Origin: HdN1 sp052035295
Lineage (GTDB): Bacteria; Pseudomonadota; Gammaproteobacteria; Pseudomonadales; Ketobacteraceae
Direction of reading: 5' to 3'
Length of the DNA stretch: 64,000 bases
Assembly (NCBI GenBank): GCA_052035295.1
Contig: JBPOHS010000099.1
Coordinates: 22,294-86,293, forward strand
The notes under the pieces are model-generated. The model did not search any database. It saw only the letters and a list, made by a program, of their open reading frames with translations, and was not told the DNA's origin. Made by a program: the position numbers and the translations under genes. Shown in pieces: positions 27,401 through 35,410 of the stretch. How positions within the stretch are numbered: position 1 is the first letter of the stretch; each line of letters begins with the position of its first letter.

Positions 27401-29689
27401 AATTGTGCCGCTCACACAGCAATTTGGAATAAATCAAAATCGACCTGGTGGTTGCCACGGATCTTTTTACGGTTGAAATGCCGGTCGGCGTTAAAAAAGA
27501 TCGCCAAAAAGCCATCAGCCCCGGATCCTGAAGTCGATCTGCCCAGAATTTCACGCTTGCAGGAACTCAACAAGCAGGTAATAGCGCTGGTGCCCACCCT
27601 CAATGGTTTTGCGGGATGGCGCGAGTTAGATACCGACATTGAAGCCATCAGAGAAATGGCAGAACTCTCCGCGGATCTTAGAGGCTCAATTGCTGGCCTT
27701 GCAGCCGATACGGACGACCTTGTTGATCTGCGAACCTCTGTGCGCCGACTTGTTGTAGATGCCAATGATCTGGTCGGTGCTGACAGTACGATTGGGGCGA
27801 AATTTGCCCGGTTCGGCGAAATGGAGATGCGGGTCAATGAGACACTGATGGCTTTTTCAACCTTGGCCAATCGGAGCACTGAAGAGCTGCTGGATCTTCC
27901 AAACGGCCTGGAGGAGCTGATAGGGGCGTGTCGAGAGCTACGCGGGGCGCAAAGCAAGCTGAATGCATGGTGCGCGTGGAGAAGGGCGAGGGGAGAAGCG
28001 GTTGATCTTGGTTTGCTTCCGATTGTGGAAGCACTGGAACGTGGCTATCTCGCGCCCGGTGAAGCGCAACATGCCATCCGGGTTAACTATGCGCGTTGGT
28101 GGGTTGGAAAGAAAATAGACGCCAGTGCAGTCATTAGAAACTTCGTGGCAGTTGAGCACGAACGTAAAATTATCAATTTCCGCGATATCGACGCGAAGGT
28201 GCGGCAGCTCACCGCGCAGGCCATTCGTTCGCAAGTGCGACATGGCCTCGTTGAAAAGGAGGAGGTAGGCAAAACGACAGAGTTTGGCGTTATCAAGAGG
28301 GAGCTGGAAAAGCGCTCCAGGCACAAACCTCTGCGCCAATTGCTGAGCGAAACATCGTCTGCGATTACAAGCCTGACACCCTGCTTGCTGATGTCGCCGC
28401 TGTCCATTGCCCAATATCTACCGGTCGGCCAAAAGCCCTTTGATATAGTAATTTTTGATGAAGCCTCGCAGATAACGGTTTGGGACGCGATCGGTGCGAT
28501 TGCTCGCGGTAAGCAGACCATTGTGGTGGGCGACCCGAAACAGCTTCCGCCGACGAACTTCTTCAGTGCCGGTCAAGCGGCCGATGGCACCGTAGAGGAC
28601 GAAGAGGACCTGGAGAGCATTCTGGATGAAATGCTGGGTGCCAATCTGCCGACCATGAGCCTTTCGTGGCATTACCGCTCGCAGCACGAAAGCCTTATCG
28701 CGTTCTCCAATCATCGCTATTACCACGGCGGACTCATCACGTTCCCATCGCCTGTCACTGATGATCGCGCGGTCACGCTCGAATTTGTCGGTGGTCTCTA
28801 TGACCGTGGCGCAAGCCAGACAAACCGGAGCGAAGCGGAAGCTATTGTCGCCGAGATTGAACGTAGGCTTGCGGATCCAGTGACCAGTAAGCAAACCCTT
28901 GGTGTCGTGACGTTCAACCAGAAGCAGCAAACGCTCATTCAGGATTTGCTTGATGCGGCGCGTAGTAAAAATCCGGATCTGGATAAATTCTTCGCTGAAG
29001 ACTTGATCGAACCAGTATTTGTTAAGAATCTGGAATCCGTCCAGGGGGATGAGCGGGATGTTATCCTCTTCAGTGTGACCTTTGGCCCGGATCGTACGGG
29101 GCGGATCGACATGAATTTCGGTCCGCTGAATAAAAGCGGCGGGGAGCGCAGGCTGAACGTTGCGATCACCCGCGCCCGATGCGAGCTTAAAGTGTTCTCG
29201 AGTATTCGCGCCGAAAACATCGACCTATCGCGCACCGCCGCCATTGGGGTCAGAGACCTTAAACATTTTCTGGAGTTCGCAGAGCGAGGTACGCGCGCGA
29301 TTTCGGAATCGGTTTTTGGGTCCGTCGGTGACTTTGACTCGCAGTTTGAGGTCGCGGTCGCACGCGCTTTACAGGACAAAGGCTGGGTCGTGCATCCGCA
29401 GATCGGGGTATCCCAGTTCAGGATCGATTTAGGCGTTGTCGACCCCTCGGCGCCAGGCCGCTACCTTGCGGGTATCGAGTGTGATGGGGCGACCTATCAT
29501 CGATCTGCAACGGCCAGAGACCGCGATATGGTGAGAGAGAGCATATTGCGTGGTCTGGGCTGGGAAATCCTTCGGCTTTGGTCAACCGACTACTGGATAG
29601 ACCCCGTCGGGACACTGGAGAAACTCCATACTAGGCTCCAGCAGATATATGAGTCGTCAAAAGTGAAGGCTGAACACGCGGAGGTTTGA
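24485..29689 (+). CDS. Large DUF4011-helicase-Vsr type defence protein
   Basis: 1734 residues from ATG 24485. TTG 24425 in the same frame would add 20 residues, and no strong ribosome site distinguishes them. Domains in order: an N-terminal beta-rich region; a transglutaminase-like segment (~200-260; TCLDTTLLFAALFE with Cys at about 219 and EEGHAYVGLWL with His at about 245); DUF4011 (~385-600; LLDLTLRNPLLSM); a split superfamily 1 helicase of the Upf1/Dna2 kind (Walker A GPPGTGKSQT at about 688, motif II VIFDEASQ at about 1323, then GDPKQLPPT, and the VQGDERDVILFS and AITRAR motifs); and a C-terminal Vsr/REase_MTES_1575 nuclease (~1600-1730; FRIDLGV, GIECDGATYH). This architecture is a reported stand-alone anti-phage gene type. 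It stands alone between the chaperone operon and an ADP-ribosylglycohydrolase. Confidence 0.85.
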   Translation: MKEAVVLRVSVVAQVNFACHQNSVPVIREIELVNDSKETLRNLTLEMTSSPAFIVHKKWHIDQLVAEGVLHINDRDTRLDGEYLLNLVEMQRGELRFRLVSATSELLAEQTSDVELLARNEWGGYAYSPELLAAFSMPNERSVETLLRAASDTLRKNGQDGTLKHYDGGDPGRIWLQASAVWNAVLSLHLDYAYPPVSFERSGQKIRTPDLICDGRRATCLDTTLLFAALFEQMRLNPIIVIEEGHAYVGLWLRDDGFSRPYTTDVLSLRKRVQLKELIVLETTLVCQRASFKNAIKHAESNILDPNTKFVGVLDIARARDEQIRPLSFARQELARSVNTELADDDSLDLPLDIPEDAAKLGGEAVDWSHVTTSPSGRLGQWQRKLLDLTLRNPLLSMRASKTNIPVIAPRVGLLEDVLAEGKALSIESIPAQGSRDEQLHEQRTGDKLEEQLAIAALKRGKIYSPVEQNKLEPALVELYRKAKSDLDEGGANTLFLAIGVLHWQRPGEHERTFKAPLILIPVNISRQSIRSGIRLTLSDDEPRFNTTLLEMLRQDFEIDIKGLDGQLPTDQSGTDIDAILTRVRQEIKDIQGFEVRDEVVLGTFSFAKYLMWKDLVDRTEQLRDNAVVRHLIDTPREQFAQEGSFREPHDLDKIISPAELFAPLSYDSSQLAAIVASSEGKNFVMIGPPGTGKSQTIANMIAHNLGLGKTVLFVSEKAAALDVVFRRLREQGLGEFCLELHSNKARKLDVLKQLGDAWQTRSALSQDEWRRETERLKLLRDDLNEFVKALHETHSNGMSVRYALGIVVSCADVPQITLFWPSADQHDREGYARMLAVGERIDLNAKEIGHIQNHPLGILHNSDWSLGWQQTVVDQAVQVAQRCTEWRESIDEISQVLRLKDGTLELSRLKSLSRLANAINRSAGKDVSFVFAPNVADVQKALITCIDLIESFNGEFAQLTAQYDRAKLLEFNCAAHTAIWNKSKSTWWLPRIFLRLKCRSALKKIAKKPSAPDPEVDLPRISRLQELNKQVIALVPTLNGFAGWRELDTDIEAIREMAELSADLRGSIAGLAADTDDLVDLRTSVRRLVVDANDLVGADSTIGAKFARFGEMEMRVNETLMAFSTLANRSTEELLDLPNGLEELIGACRELRGAQSKLNAWCAWRRARGEAVDLGLLPIVEALERGYLAPGEAQHAIRVNYARWWVGKKIDASAVIRNFVAVEHERKIINFRDIDAKVRQLTAQAIRSQVRHGLVEKEEVGKTTEFGVIKRELEKRSRHKPLRQLLSETSSAITSLTPCLLMSPLSIAQYLPVGQKPFDIVIFDEASQITVWDAIGAIARGKQTIVVGDPKQLPPTNFFSAGQAADGTVEDEEDLESILDEMLGANLPTMSLSWHYRSQHESLIAFSNHRYYHGGLITFPSPVTDDRAVTLEFVGGLYDRGASQTNRSEAEAIVAEIERRLADPVTSKQTLGVVTFNQKQQTLIQDLLDAARSKNPDLDKFFAEDLIEPVFVKNLESVQGDERDVILFSVTFGPDRTGRIDMNFGPLNKSGGERRLNVAITRARCELKVFSSIRAENIDLSRTAAIGVRDLKHFLEFAERGTRAISESVFGSVGDFDSQFEVAVARALQDKGWVVHPQIGVSQFRIDLGVVDPSAPGRYLAGIECDGATYHRSATARDRDMVRESILRGLGWEILRLWSTDYWIDPVGTLEKLHTRLQQIYESSKVKAEHAEV

Positions 29690-29794
29690 TTGTGGGAGTG
29701 ACCTGAGGAAGGTCTTTAATGTGGGTGGTGCCGGAGCAATGAAATATCGCTCTATCAACAATACCAATGATTGTCGGAAATTAGGATTTCATTC

Positions 29795-30559
29795 ATGTTT
29801 GGAGCCATCGCGGGCGACATTGTGGGTTCGTATTACGAATTTCGGCCGATCAGATCGAAGGCTTTCGCCCCGCTTTTTCACCCGCAAGCAAAAATTACCG
29901 ACGATACGATCTGCACTTTGGCGGTGGCAGATTCGCTCCTCAATAGCAAGGACCCGTCCGCTTCGCTCCGGGAATGGTGTCGCGCATATTGGTCGGTGGG
30001 AGGGTGGGGGAAAAAATTTATAAGATGGGTCGCCTCAGATAACGCGGGTCCTTACGGTAGCTTTGGCAACGGTGCGGCGATGCGCGTTAGCCCCGCAGGC
30101 TGGTTGGCCACCACGTTAGATGAGGCAGTTCTGCTGGCAAACCGGGTGACAAGGGTGACCCACAACCACCCCGAGGGAATCAAAGCGGGGGAGGCCGCCG
30201 CTGCTGCTGTTTGGCTTGCCAGGCAGGGTAATTCCCAGGCGGAAATTGGCAAGATCCTGGCCGATCGGTGGGCTTACGTCACCAATACCCCAATCGACGA
30301 GATCAGGGCCGGATATCAGCGTACGGAGGCCGCGGCGGAATCCGTGCCCCAAGCCTTGGCCTGCGCCCTGCAGGCGATGAGCTTCGAGGATGCGCTTCGT
30401 AATGCTGTCTCCCTTGGCGGTGACTCGGACACGATGGCGGCCATTGCTGGGTCGGTTGCAGAGGCCTTGTTTGGGATTCCCACCGATATTAGGTCAAAAG
30501 TAGAGAAATTTTTGGATAGCAGGATGCTAGAAATTTGCTGCGATTTTTACAAAAAATGA
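29795..30559 (+). CDS. ADP-ribosylglycohydrolase family protein (DraG-like)
   Basis: About 254 residues from ATG 29795, with AGGA 8 bases upstream. The longer frame from TTG 29771 lacks a ribosome site. Family signatures are GAIAGDIVGS at the N-terminus, ITDDTICTLAVAD (metal-binding Thr-Asp-Asp), GSFGNGAAMRVSP, and the C-terminal metal site GGDSDTMAAIAGSVAEA. All metal-binding acidic residues appear present, so it is probably active in removing ADP-ribose from arginine-like or other acceptors. In a defence island it could reverse an ADP-ribosylating toxin or phage modification, but no transferase gene is visible nearby, so the partner is unknown. It is 105 bases after the helicase gene. Confidence 0.85.
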   Translation: MFGAIAGDIVGSYYEFRPIRSKAFAPLFHPQAKITDDTICTLAVADSLLNSKDPSASLREWCRAYWSVGGWGKKFIRWVASDNAGPYGSFGNGAAMRVSPAGWLATTLDEAVLLANRVTRVTHNHPEGIKAGEAAAAAVWLARQGNSQAEIGKILADRWAYVTNTPIDEIRAGYQRTEAAAESVPQALACALQAMSFEDALRNAVSLGGDSDTMAAIAGSVAEALFGIPTDIRSKVEKFLDSRMLEICCDFYKK

Positions 30560-30668
30560 AAAAAGCAGGACATTCTGTTCAGCGCACTAGCTAGCAAATG
30601 GCGGATGCGTTTCACTTTTTGTTTGTGTTTTTACACGCGTCAACCACTCAGCGAACGTTGTAAAATTA

Positions 30669-30775
30669 ATTGCTTTGAGACTCGAAAGGCTTCTTCTAGA
30701 GTTCAACGACGACGATCTTTATCGCTTTCATCTTGCAAATAAAGAACTTTCTGAAACGCGCTCGGCAACGCTCTG
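30669..30775 (+). pseudogene. Duplicated 5' fragment of the GIY-YIG gene
   Basis: About 100 bases closely match 35403-35510, the start of the GIY-YIG gene: GAGACTCGAAAGG, then GACGACGATCTTTATCGCTT. The start codon is TTG here where the intact copy has ATG. Similarity ends abruptly at about 30770, and the downstream frame is unrelated. It is a decayed copy, not a working gene. Together with the intact copy it forms a direct repeat around the McrBC genes. Confidence 0.8.
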
Positions 30776-31051
30776 GATGCATTGCATTGAGCATAAATGC
30801 GGCAGTTTGTCTGGGCGCACCCGTTGATTACAGTGTTTTCCAAGGCGAGAGGGAATATGGGCCGAATATTACGGATTGGCCTACGGGCGTGGCGGTGGAC
30901 GCGGTGCTTGTTTGATGACTGTTGCTATATGTGTGTGCTTTTTGATTAAGGTAAACAACAAGTTTCCCGAAGGCTTACGAGCTTTGTTTTTTGACCGTGT
31001 AATTTGTTGCTGTGAGGATGGTTCAGGCGGGGTGGTCTCGGATTGACTTTT

Positions 31052-31100
31052 TTATAAGCAATTGCTAAATGTCCTTAGGACATTTAGCAATTGCTTATAA
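31052..31100. repeat. Perfect 49-bp palindrome (24-bp arms, 1-base centre)
   Basis: The arm TTATAAGCAATTGCTAAATG with TCCT, centre T at 31076, is followed by its exact complement. A TTT run precedes it on the plus strand, but no T-run follows, so it is unlike an ordinary terminator on that strand. Such a long perfect hairpin in a decayed region could be a mobile-element end, a resolution site or a protein-binding site. Confidence 0.85.
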
Positions 31101-31199
31101 GGATTCCCTTTGTCCTGTATTGCAAGAGACCGACTACGCCTTTTCGCGCATCAGATCCGCCAACCTCAACGTCCATTAATGGGTGGTCGCTGCGAGTGA

Positions 31200-31355
31200 T
31201 GTGCTTGTGAACGGGCAGTTATCGAAGAGGAAGAGATTCGGCAGCGTTGTCATCAGCAGTATCCCTATTTGGCTGATGAAATTGATGATGAGTTGCCCAA
31301 GTTCCATGCAATTTTTGAACATGTGAAATCGTTTTATCTGGGCTTGCCCTCGTAG
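31200..31355 (+). pseudogene. Fragment of an unrecognised coding sequence
   Basis: An open frame after a stop codon reads ~51 coherent residues, including QQYPYLADEIDDELPKFHAI and a final FYLGLPS before TAG. It has no start codon of its own and no ribosome site. The composition is protein-like, which suggests the 3' end of a lost gene. The family was not recognised. Confidence 0.35.
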
Positions 31356-31957
31356 GTGGTGTCTTGTAGCCGTGCTTGAGATACAACTGGCGCAGTTTGG
31401 AAAATCCGGTTCATTGCATATACATGCACAGAGTTTGATACCTTCCACGCGTACTATCTAAACAGGGATTACTACACTTTGGGCTATACGAGCTTAGATT
31501 CGGCGTTTATCGGTTTTATATATACAGAATTTGATGAATAAGCACGTTTTCACGTGTTTTTGGGGAACGTTTGGTGGCGTAGCGTATTGATCCTACATAA
31601 ATCTAAACAGAGAAAGATTTTTCCTGTTTTATAATGCTAGTCCATTCCCTCGATTTTCTATGAATCGGTCAGGGGAATGCGATGACGTGGCTCATCGCCA
31701 AGGAATCCCCATCCACAAACTGAGATATCAGGCGACAGCGATGAGTTTTTCAATATGTCGCCAGCGTGCGGTTTTGCCTTGGTGTCCGAGTTATAACGCC
31801 AAGGATAAACTTTCTGCGGCATTGGCGTGTCCCGCAGCCTTACCATCCTTGGAATGACCTTAAGCTAAGGTCGGCTATTGTTCTTAATGTCCTTGGCGAG
31901 ACTAGCGTTGGCATGCTTGGTATCGCCAGTGTGCAACACTAGCTTGAGCAGTCGGTG

Positions 31958-32050
31958 TAAGTGTCGGGGAAAACGTCGGGGAAAATCCACGCCCTTTTCT
32001 GGGAATGTCCTGGCATCACCGTCCCCGAGGTGGCCGCCGAACTGCCCTCA
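31958..32050 (+). pseudogene. 3' remnant of a second AlbA_2-type regulator gene
   Basis: The bases GTCGGGGAAAACGTCGGGGA and the following codons (SGKTSGKIHAL, then GITVPEVAAEL) match the SGK-repeat linker and winged-helix start of the BREX-embedded regulator at about 3051-3150. The upstream domains are absent. At about 32045 the similarity switches, without an intact frame, into a helix-turn-helix fragment. It is a relic of another copy of this regulator family. Confidence 0.7.
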
Positions 32051-32247
32051 ACCTTAAGCAGGGCGACATGCTCATGCGTGCCGGATTCTCACGTCAGCAG
32101 CACCAGCGCCTGGAAGCACGTGGAAACCTGCGGCTCGATACTCTTGATGTGCTGGCTAAGGGCCTGGATTCCGAGCTTCTGTTTATCCCTAATGAGAAAC
32201 TGGTTCAGGTGCTCGCGATCCTTGATAGCGACAACCACAGTAAGTAA
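32051..32247 (+). pseudogene. Truncated XRE/HipB-like helix-turn-helix gene
   Basis: About 65 residues in the frame of ATG 32005, ending at TAA 32247. The stretch RAGFSRQQHQRLEARGNLRL followed by DTLDVLAKGLDSELLFIP has the XRE pattern (helix-turn-helix, then the LDTL...A..L..EL signature typical of HipB-like repressors). The N-terminus of the domain is replaced by the AlbA-type remnant. An alternative start (ATG 32068) would give an isolated partial domain. It was probably an antitoxin or repressor before the deletion. Confidence 0.55.
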
Positions 32248-32466
32248 TTCAAGAATGTAAGCGGCCTTAATGTTTCAAAAATTAGCCAGGTGTGGCTCAA
32301 CGACCAGCGCGCAGAAGAGAATCGAAAGGACTTGTCCATCGATCCCTGGGGTGAAGAATTGGGGAGTAGCGAATGGCGGACTAGGTCGGCATACTTCGGG
32401 ACGAAGTTTTTCACCTGGTACTTGCCGGATGTCAGTAGCCTTCAAACTCAGGTGTTGAAGCCGTAA
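32248..32466 (+). pseudogene. C-terminal remnant of an unrecognised gene upstream of mcrB
   Basis: Directly after the stop of the XRE fragment, the same frame continues for ~72 codons with protein-like content (VWLNDQRAEENRKDLSIDPW, then FFTWYLPDVSSLQ) to TAA at 32464. No start codon and no recognised family. It looks like the end of a gene whose front was lost in the same rearrangement. Confidence 0.4.
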
Positions 32467-32556
32467 AAGCGCATGCATATGCTGTTTGCCGCCAAGCATT
32501 TGCAGGCCGCTGCCCATATCGACCATATAGATCGTAACGAAAGCCCGGAGTTGCTG

Positions 32557-34092
32557 ATGAGCCATGTTCCCTTGAACCAGATCCTGTTTGGCCCACCTGG
32601 CACTGGCAAAACCTACAACACAATCAACCAGGCCTTAGCAATTCTGGCGCCGGAGCTACTGGCCAAGAACAACGGTAATGACCTTGAGGCCCGCAAGCGC
32701 TTAAAGGCTGCGTTCGACCGCTTCGTAACTGCCGAGCGGATACGCTTTGTGACTTTCCACCAGAGCTTCAGTTACGAGGACTTTGTTGAGGGGCTTCGGG
32801 CTGACTCCGACGCGGATACCGGACAGGTGAAGTACGCCGTTGAGTCAGGGGTGTTCAAACGTATTTGTGACGATGCCCGCACGCGCCCGGCATCTGACCT
32901 GGGCGTGCGAGCCAATCCAGCGATCTGGAAGATCTCCATTGATGGCACTGGTGCTTCGCCGACGAAGAGCTACTGCCTGGCCAATGGTGAAGCGCGGATC
33001 GGTTGGGGAGATACCGGTGATCTGCGCGGGGATTATGAACATAACGCCTACTATCAGTCTCTGGGGGGTGGCGATAAAGGCACGCTCAACTATTTTGCCG
33101 AGCGGATGGTGGTGGGCGACATTCTGCTGTGCATCCATTCGGCTGAGCAGATTGGCTCGATTGGTGTGGTGACCAGTGACTACCGTTTTGAGGAGCAAAT
33201 ACCGTCAGCGGTCATTGGCAGCTATAAGCATGTGCGCTCGGTGCGCTGGCTGTATAAGGATATCAACCTGTCCATACTTCCACTCAATGATCAGCGCCAA
33301 TTTACTTTGAAAACAGTTTATTCGATGAACCGCTTTACCTGGGCTGATCTGTTGTCATACCTGCATCAGCAGGGGGCAAAGCCTGTTGAGTCGGTGGCGG
33401 TGGCCGGCACGGTCAATGAGCCCTATGTTCTGATCATCGATGAGATCAACCGTGGCAATATCTCGCGTATTTTCGGTGAGTTGATCACCCTGATCGAGGA
33501 GTCCAAGCGCGAGGGGGCCAATGAGGCGCTCAGCGTGAAGCTACCCTATTCGAAAAAGTCGTTCAGTGTGCCGAAGAACGTGTACCTGATCGGCACCATG
33601 AACACCGCTGACCGCTCGCTGGCTGGACTGGATATTGCCCTTCGGCGGCGCTTCGTATTTCGCGAGATGCCACCACGGCCCGAGCTGCTCGATGATGTTG
33701 AGGTGTCGGGGCTGAATATTGGTGAGCTGCTGCGGGTGATGAACCAGCGTATCGAGGTGCTGCTAGACCGCGATCACTGCCTCGGGCACGCTTACTTCAT
33801 GCCACTGAAAACAGACGGCTCGCTGGCGCGACTGGAGGCTATCTTCCGAAACCAGATTCTGCCGCTGCTGCAGGAGTATTTCTTCGAGGACTGGGAGCGT
33901 ATCGGCTGGGTACTGAACGACCCACAGGCCGCAGCCAAGGGAACCGAGGCTTTCATTCGGAGACCTCATGGTGAGAGAAACTTGGCAGCACTATTTGGCA
34001 GCCAGGTGGCCGAGAAGCTCAACGACCAGCGCTGGGAACTGAACGATGCTGCATTTGGCTTGCTGACCAGCTACCAGAACATCCTGGGCTGA
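32557..34092 (+). CDS. mcrB: McrB-type GTPase/AAA subunit of a McrBC modification-dependent restriction system, with EVE-like insertion
   Basis: 511 residues from ATG 32557, with GGAG 7 bases upstream. The longer frame from 32473 has no ribosome site. The AAA core begins at once: Walker A FGPPGTGKT at residues ~11-19, then the McrB-typical RIRFVTFHQSFSYEDFVEGL. Residues ~115-255 interrupt the core with a domain resembling EVE/PUA modified-base readers (IGWGDTGDL, MVVGDILLCIHS, IGSIGVVTSDY). The core resumes with Walker B LIIDEINRGN at about 292 and LIGTMNTADRSLAGLDIALRRRF. The classic N-terminal DNA-binding domain of E. coli McrB is missing, so the insertion is the likely reader (inference). 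mcrC follows after 5 bases. Confidence 0.88.
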   Translation: MSHVPLNQILFGPPGTGKTYNTINQALAILAPELLAKNNGNDLEARKRLKAAFDRFVTAERIRFVTFHQSFSYEDFVEGLRADSDADTGQVKYAVESGVFKRICDDARTRPASDLGVRANPAIWKISIDGTGASPTKSYCLANGEARIGWGDTGDLRGDYEHNAYYQSLGGGDKGTLNYFAERMVVGDILLCIHSAEQIGSIGVVTSDYRFEEQIPSAVIGSYKHVRSVRWLYKDINLSILPLNDQRQFTLKTVYSMNRFTWADLLSYLHQQGAKPVESVAVAGTVNEPYVLIIDEINRGNISRIFGELITLIEESKREGANEALSVKLPYSKKSFSVPKNVYLIGTMNTADRSLAGLDIALRRRFVFREMPPRPELLDDVEVSGLNIGELLRVMNQRIEVLLDRDHCLGHAYFMPLKTDGSLARLEAIFRNQILPLLQEYFFEDWERIGWVLNDPQAAAKGTEAFIRRPHGERNLAALFGSQVAEKLNDQRWELNDAAFGLLTSYQNILG

Positions 34093-34097
34093 CTGTT

Positions 34098-35405
34098 GTG
34101 GCTCGCCAACACGTCATCATCCGCGAATACGCCCGTCTCACCACGGCGCCGGTGGTGCCCTCGCTTGACTTGGCTCAGGTATCGCCCAGTGCCTTTGACT
34201 GGTTGTGCGAGCTGAGCGCCCGCTTCAACAGTGCCGGCGCCCCGTTGCTGCAGGTCGAAGGGCGGCAGGTGTTGAAGTGGGATTCCTACGTGGGCGTACT
34301 GGAAGCACCTTGTGGTACGCGGCTTGAGATTCTGCCGAAGCACCATGAGCAGGATGACTGCCTGGTGAAGAGCCGGCAGCTGCTGCGCAAGCTGATCCAG
34401 AATGCGCTTCAGCTCAAGCCTCGCGAGGTCTCGCTGGCCAGCCTGGAACGATTCGACGCGCCGCTCAGTGAGTGGGTCATGGAGCAGTTTCTGGCAGAGC
34501 TGGATTTACTGGTGAAGCGGGGCGTTCGTTTCGACTATCAGCGTATCGACGAAGAGCAACGATTCCTGCGTGGCCAGCTCAATGTAGTGGCGCAGATGCG
34601 TCAGCCGCCGGGACGCCAGCATCACTTTCAGATTCGTCATGATGTGTTCCTGCCCGACCGTGCCGAGAACCGCCTGCTCAAGCTGGCGCTGGAACAGGTG
34701 GCCAATAGCACGCAGAACGCCGCCAACTGGCGTCTGGCCAATGAACTGCGCGCAATGCTTGGCGAGGTGCCGGCCAGTCGGCAGGTGGCCCAGGATCTGC
34801 GCGCGTGGAGCCGCGACCGGCTGATGGTGCATTACCAGGCGATCAAACCTTGGTGCGAGTTGATCCTCAATCAGCAGATGCCGATTGCGGTAAGCGGTGA
34901 GTGGCGCGGCATTAGCCTGCTATTCCCGATGGAGAAGCTTTTTGAGTGCTATGTGGAAGGCTGGTTGCGGCAACAGTTACTGCCGACAGCGCGACTAACG
35001 AGCCAGGCGAGTCGCGAATATCTCTGTGAACATGATAAGGGAAGGATGTTCTGCTTGAAGCCAGATCTACTGATCGATATGGCAGAACAGCGCTGGATAC
35101 TGGATACCAAGTGGAAGCGGGTGGATGCCCGCAAGCCAGGCACCAACTATGACCTTAGCCAAGCCGATTTCTATCAGCTGTTTGCGTACGGTCATAAATA
35201 CCGTAATGGCAGCGATGTGCCGAAGCTGGTACTGATCTATCCATATTGGTCAGGCTTGAAAGAAGCGTTGCCGGTGTTTGATTACGGCCAGGGCATGCAG
35301 TTGTGGGTAGTACCTTTCGATCTGGATGCAGAATATTTGTTGGACGCTGATTCCATTGGCATTCCTGTGCGGCAGCTAATTACGCAAAAAATGTCACGAG
35401 ACTGA
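34098..35405 (+). CDS. mcrC: McrC nuclease subunit of the McrBC system
   Basis: 435 residues from GTG 34098, of family length. An N-terminal beta-rich region (LKWDSYVGVLEAPCGTRLEI, then LPKHH) is typical of McrC and contacts the McrB hexamer. The PD-(D/E)xK nuclease core is visible near residues 318-340: LKPDLLID, then ILDTKWKR, with a following QLFAYGHKY helix. The putative catalytic residues are all present. McrC cuts DNA carrying modified cytosine when McrB translocates (family knowledge). It is close behind mcrB and only 5 bases before the GIY-YIG gene. Confidence 0.9.
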   Translation: MARQHVIIREYARLTTAPVVPSLDLAQVSPSAFDWLCELSARFNSAGAPLLQVEGRQVLKWDSYVGVLEAPCGTRLEILPKHHEQDDCLVKSRQLLRKLIQNALQLKPREVSLASLERFDAPLSEWVMEQFLAELDLLVKRGVRFDYQRIDEEQRFLRGQLNVVAQMRQPPGRQHHFQIRHDVFLPDRAENRLLKLALEQVANSTQNAANWRLANELRAMLGEVPASRQVAQDLRAWSRDRLMVHYQAIKPWCELILNQQMPIAVSGEWRGISLLFPMEKLFECYVEGWLRQQLLPTARLTSQASREYLCEHDKGRMFCLKPDLLIDMAEQRWILDTKWKRVDARKPGTNYDLSQADFYQLFAYGHKYRNGSDVPKLVLIYPYWSGLKEALPVFDYGQGMQLWVVPFDLDAEYLLDADSIGIPVRQLITQKMSRD

Positions 35406-35410
35406 TTGCT

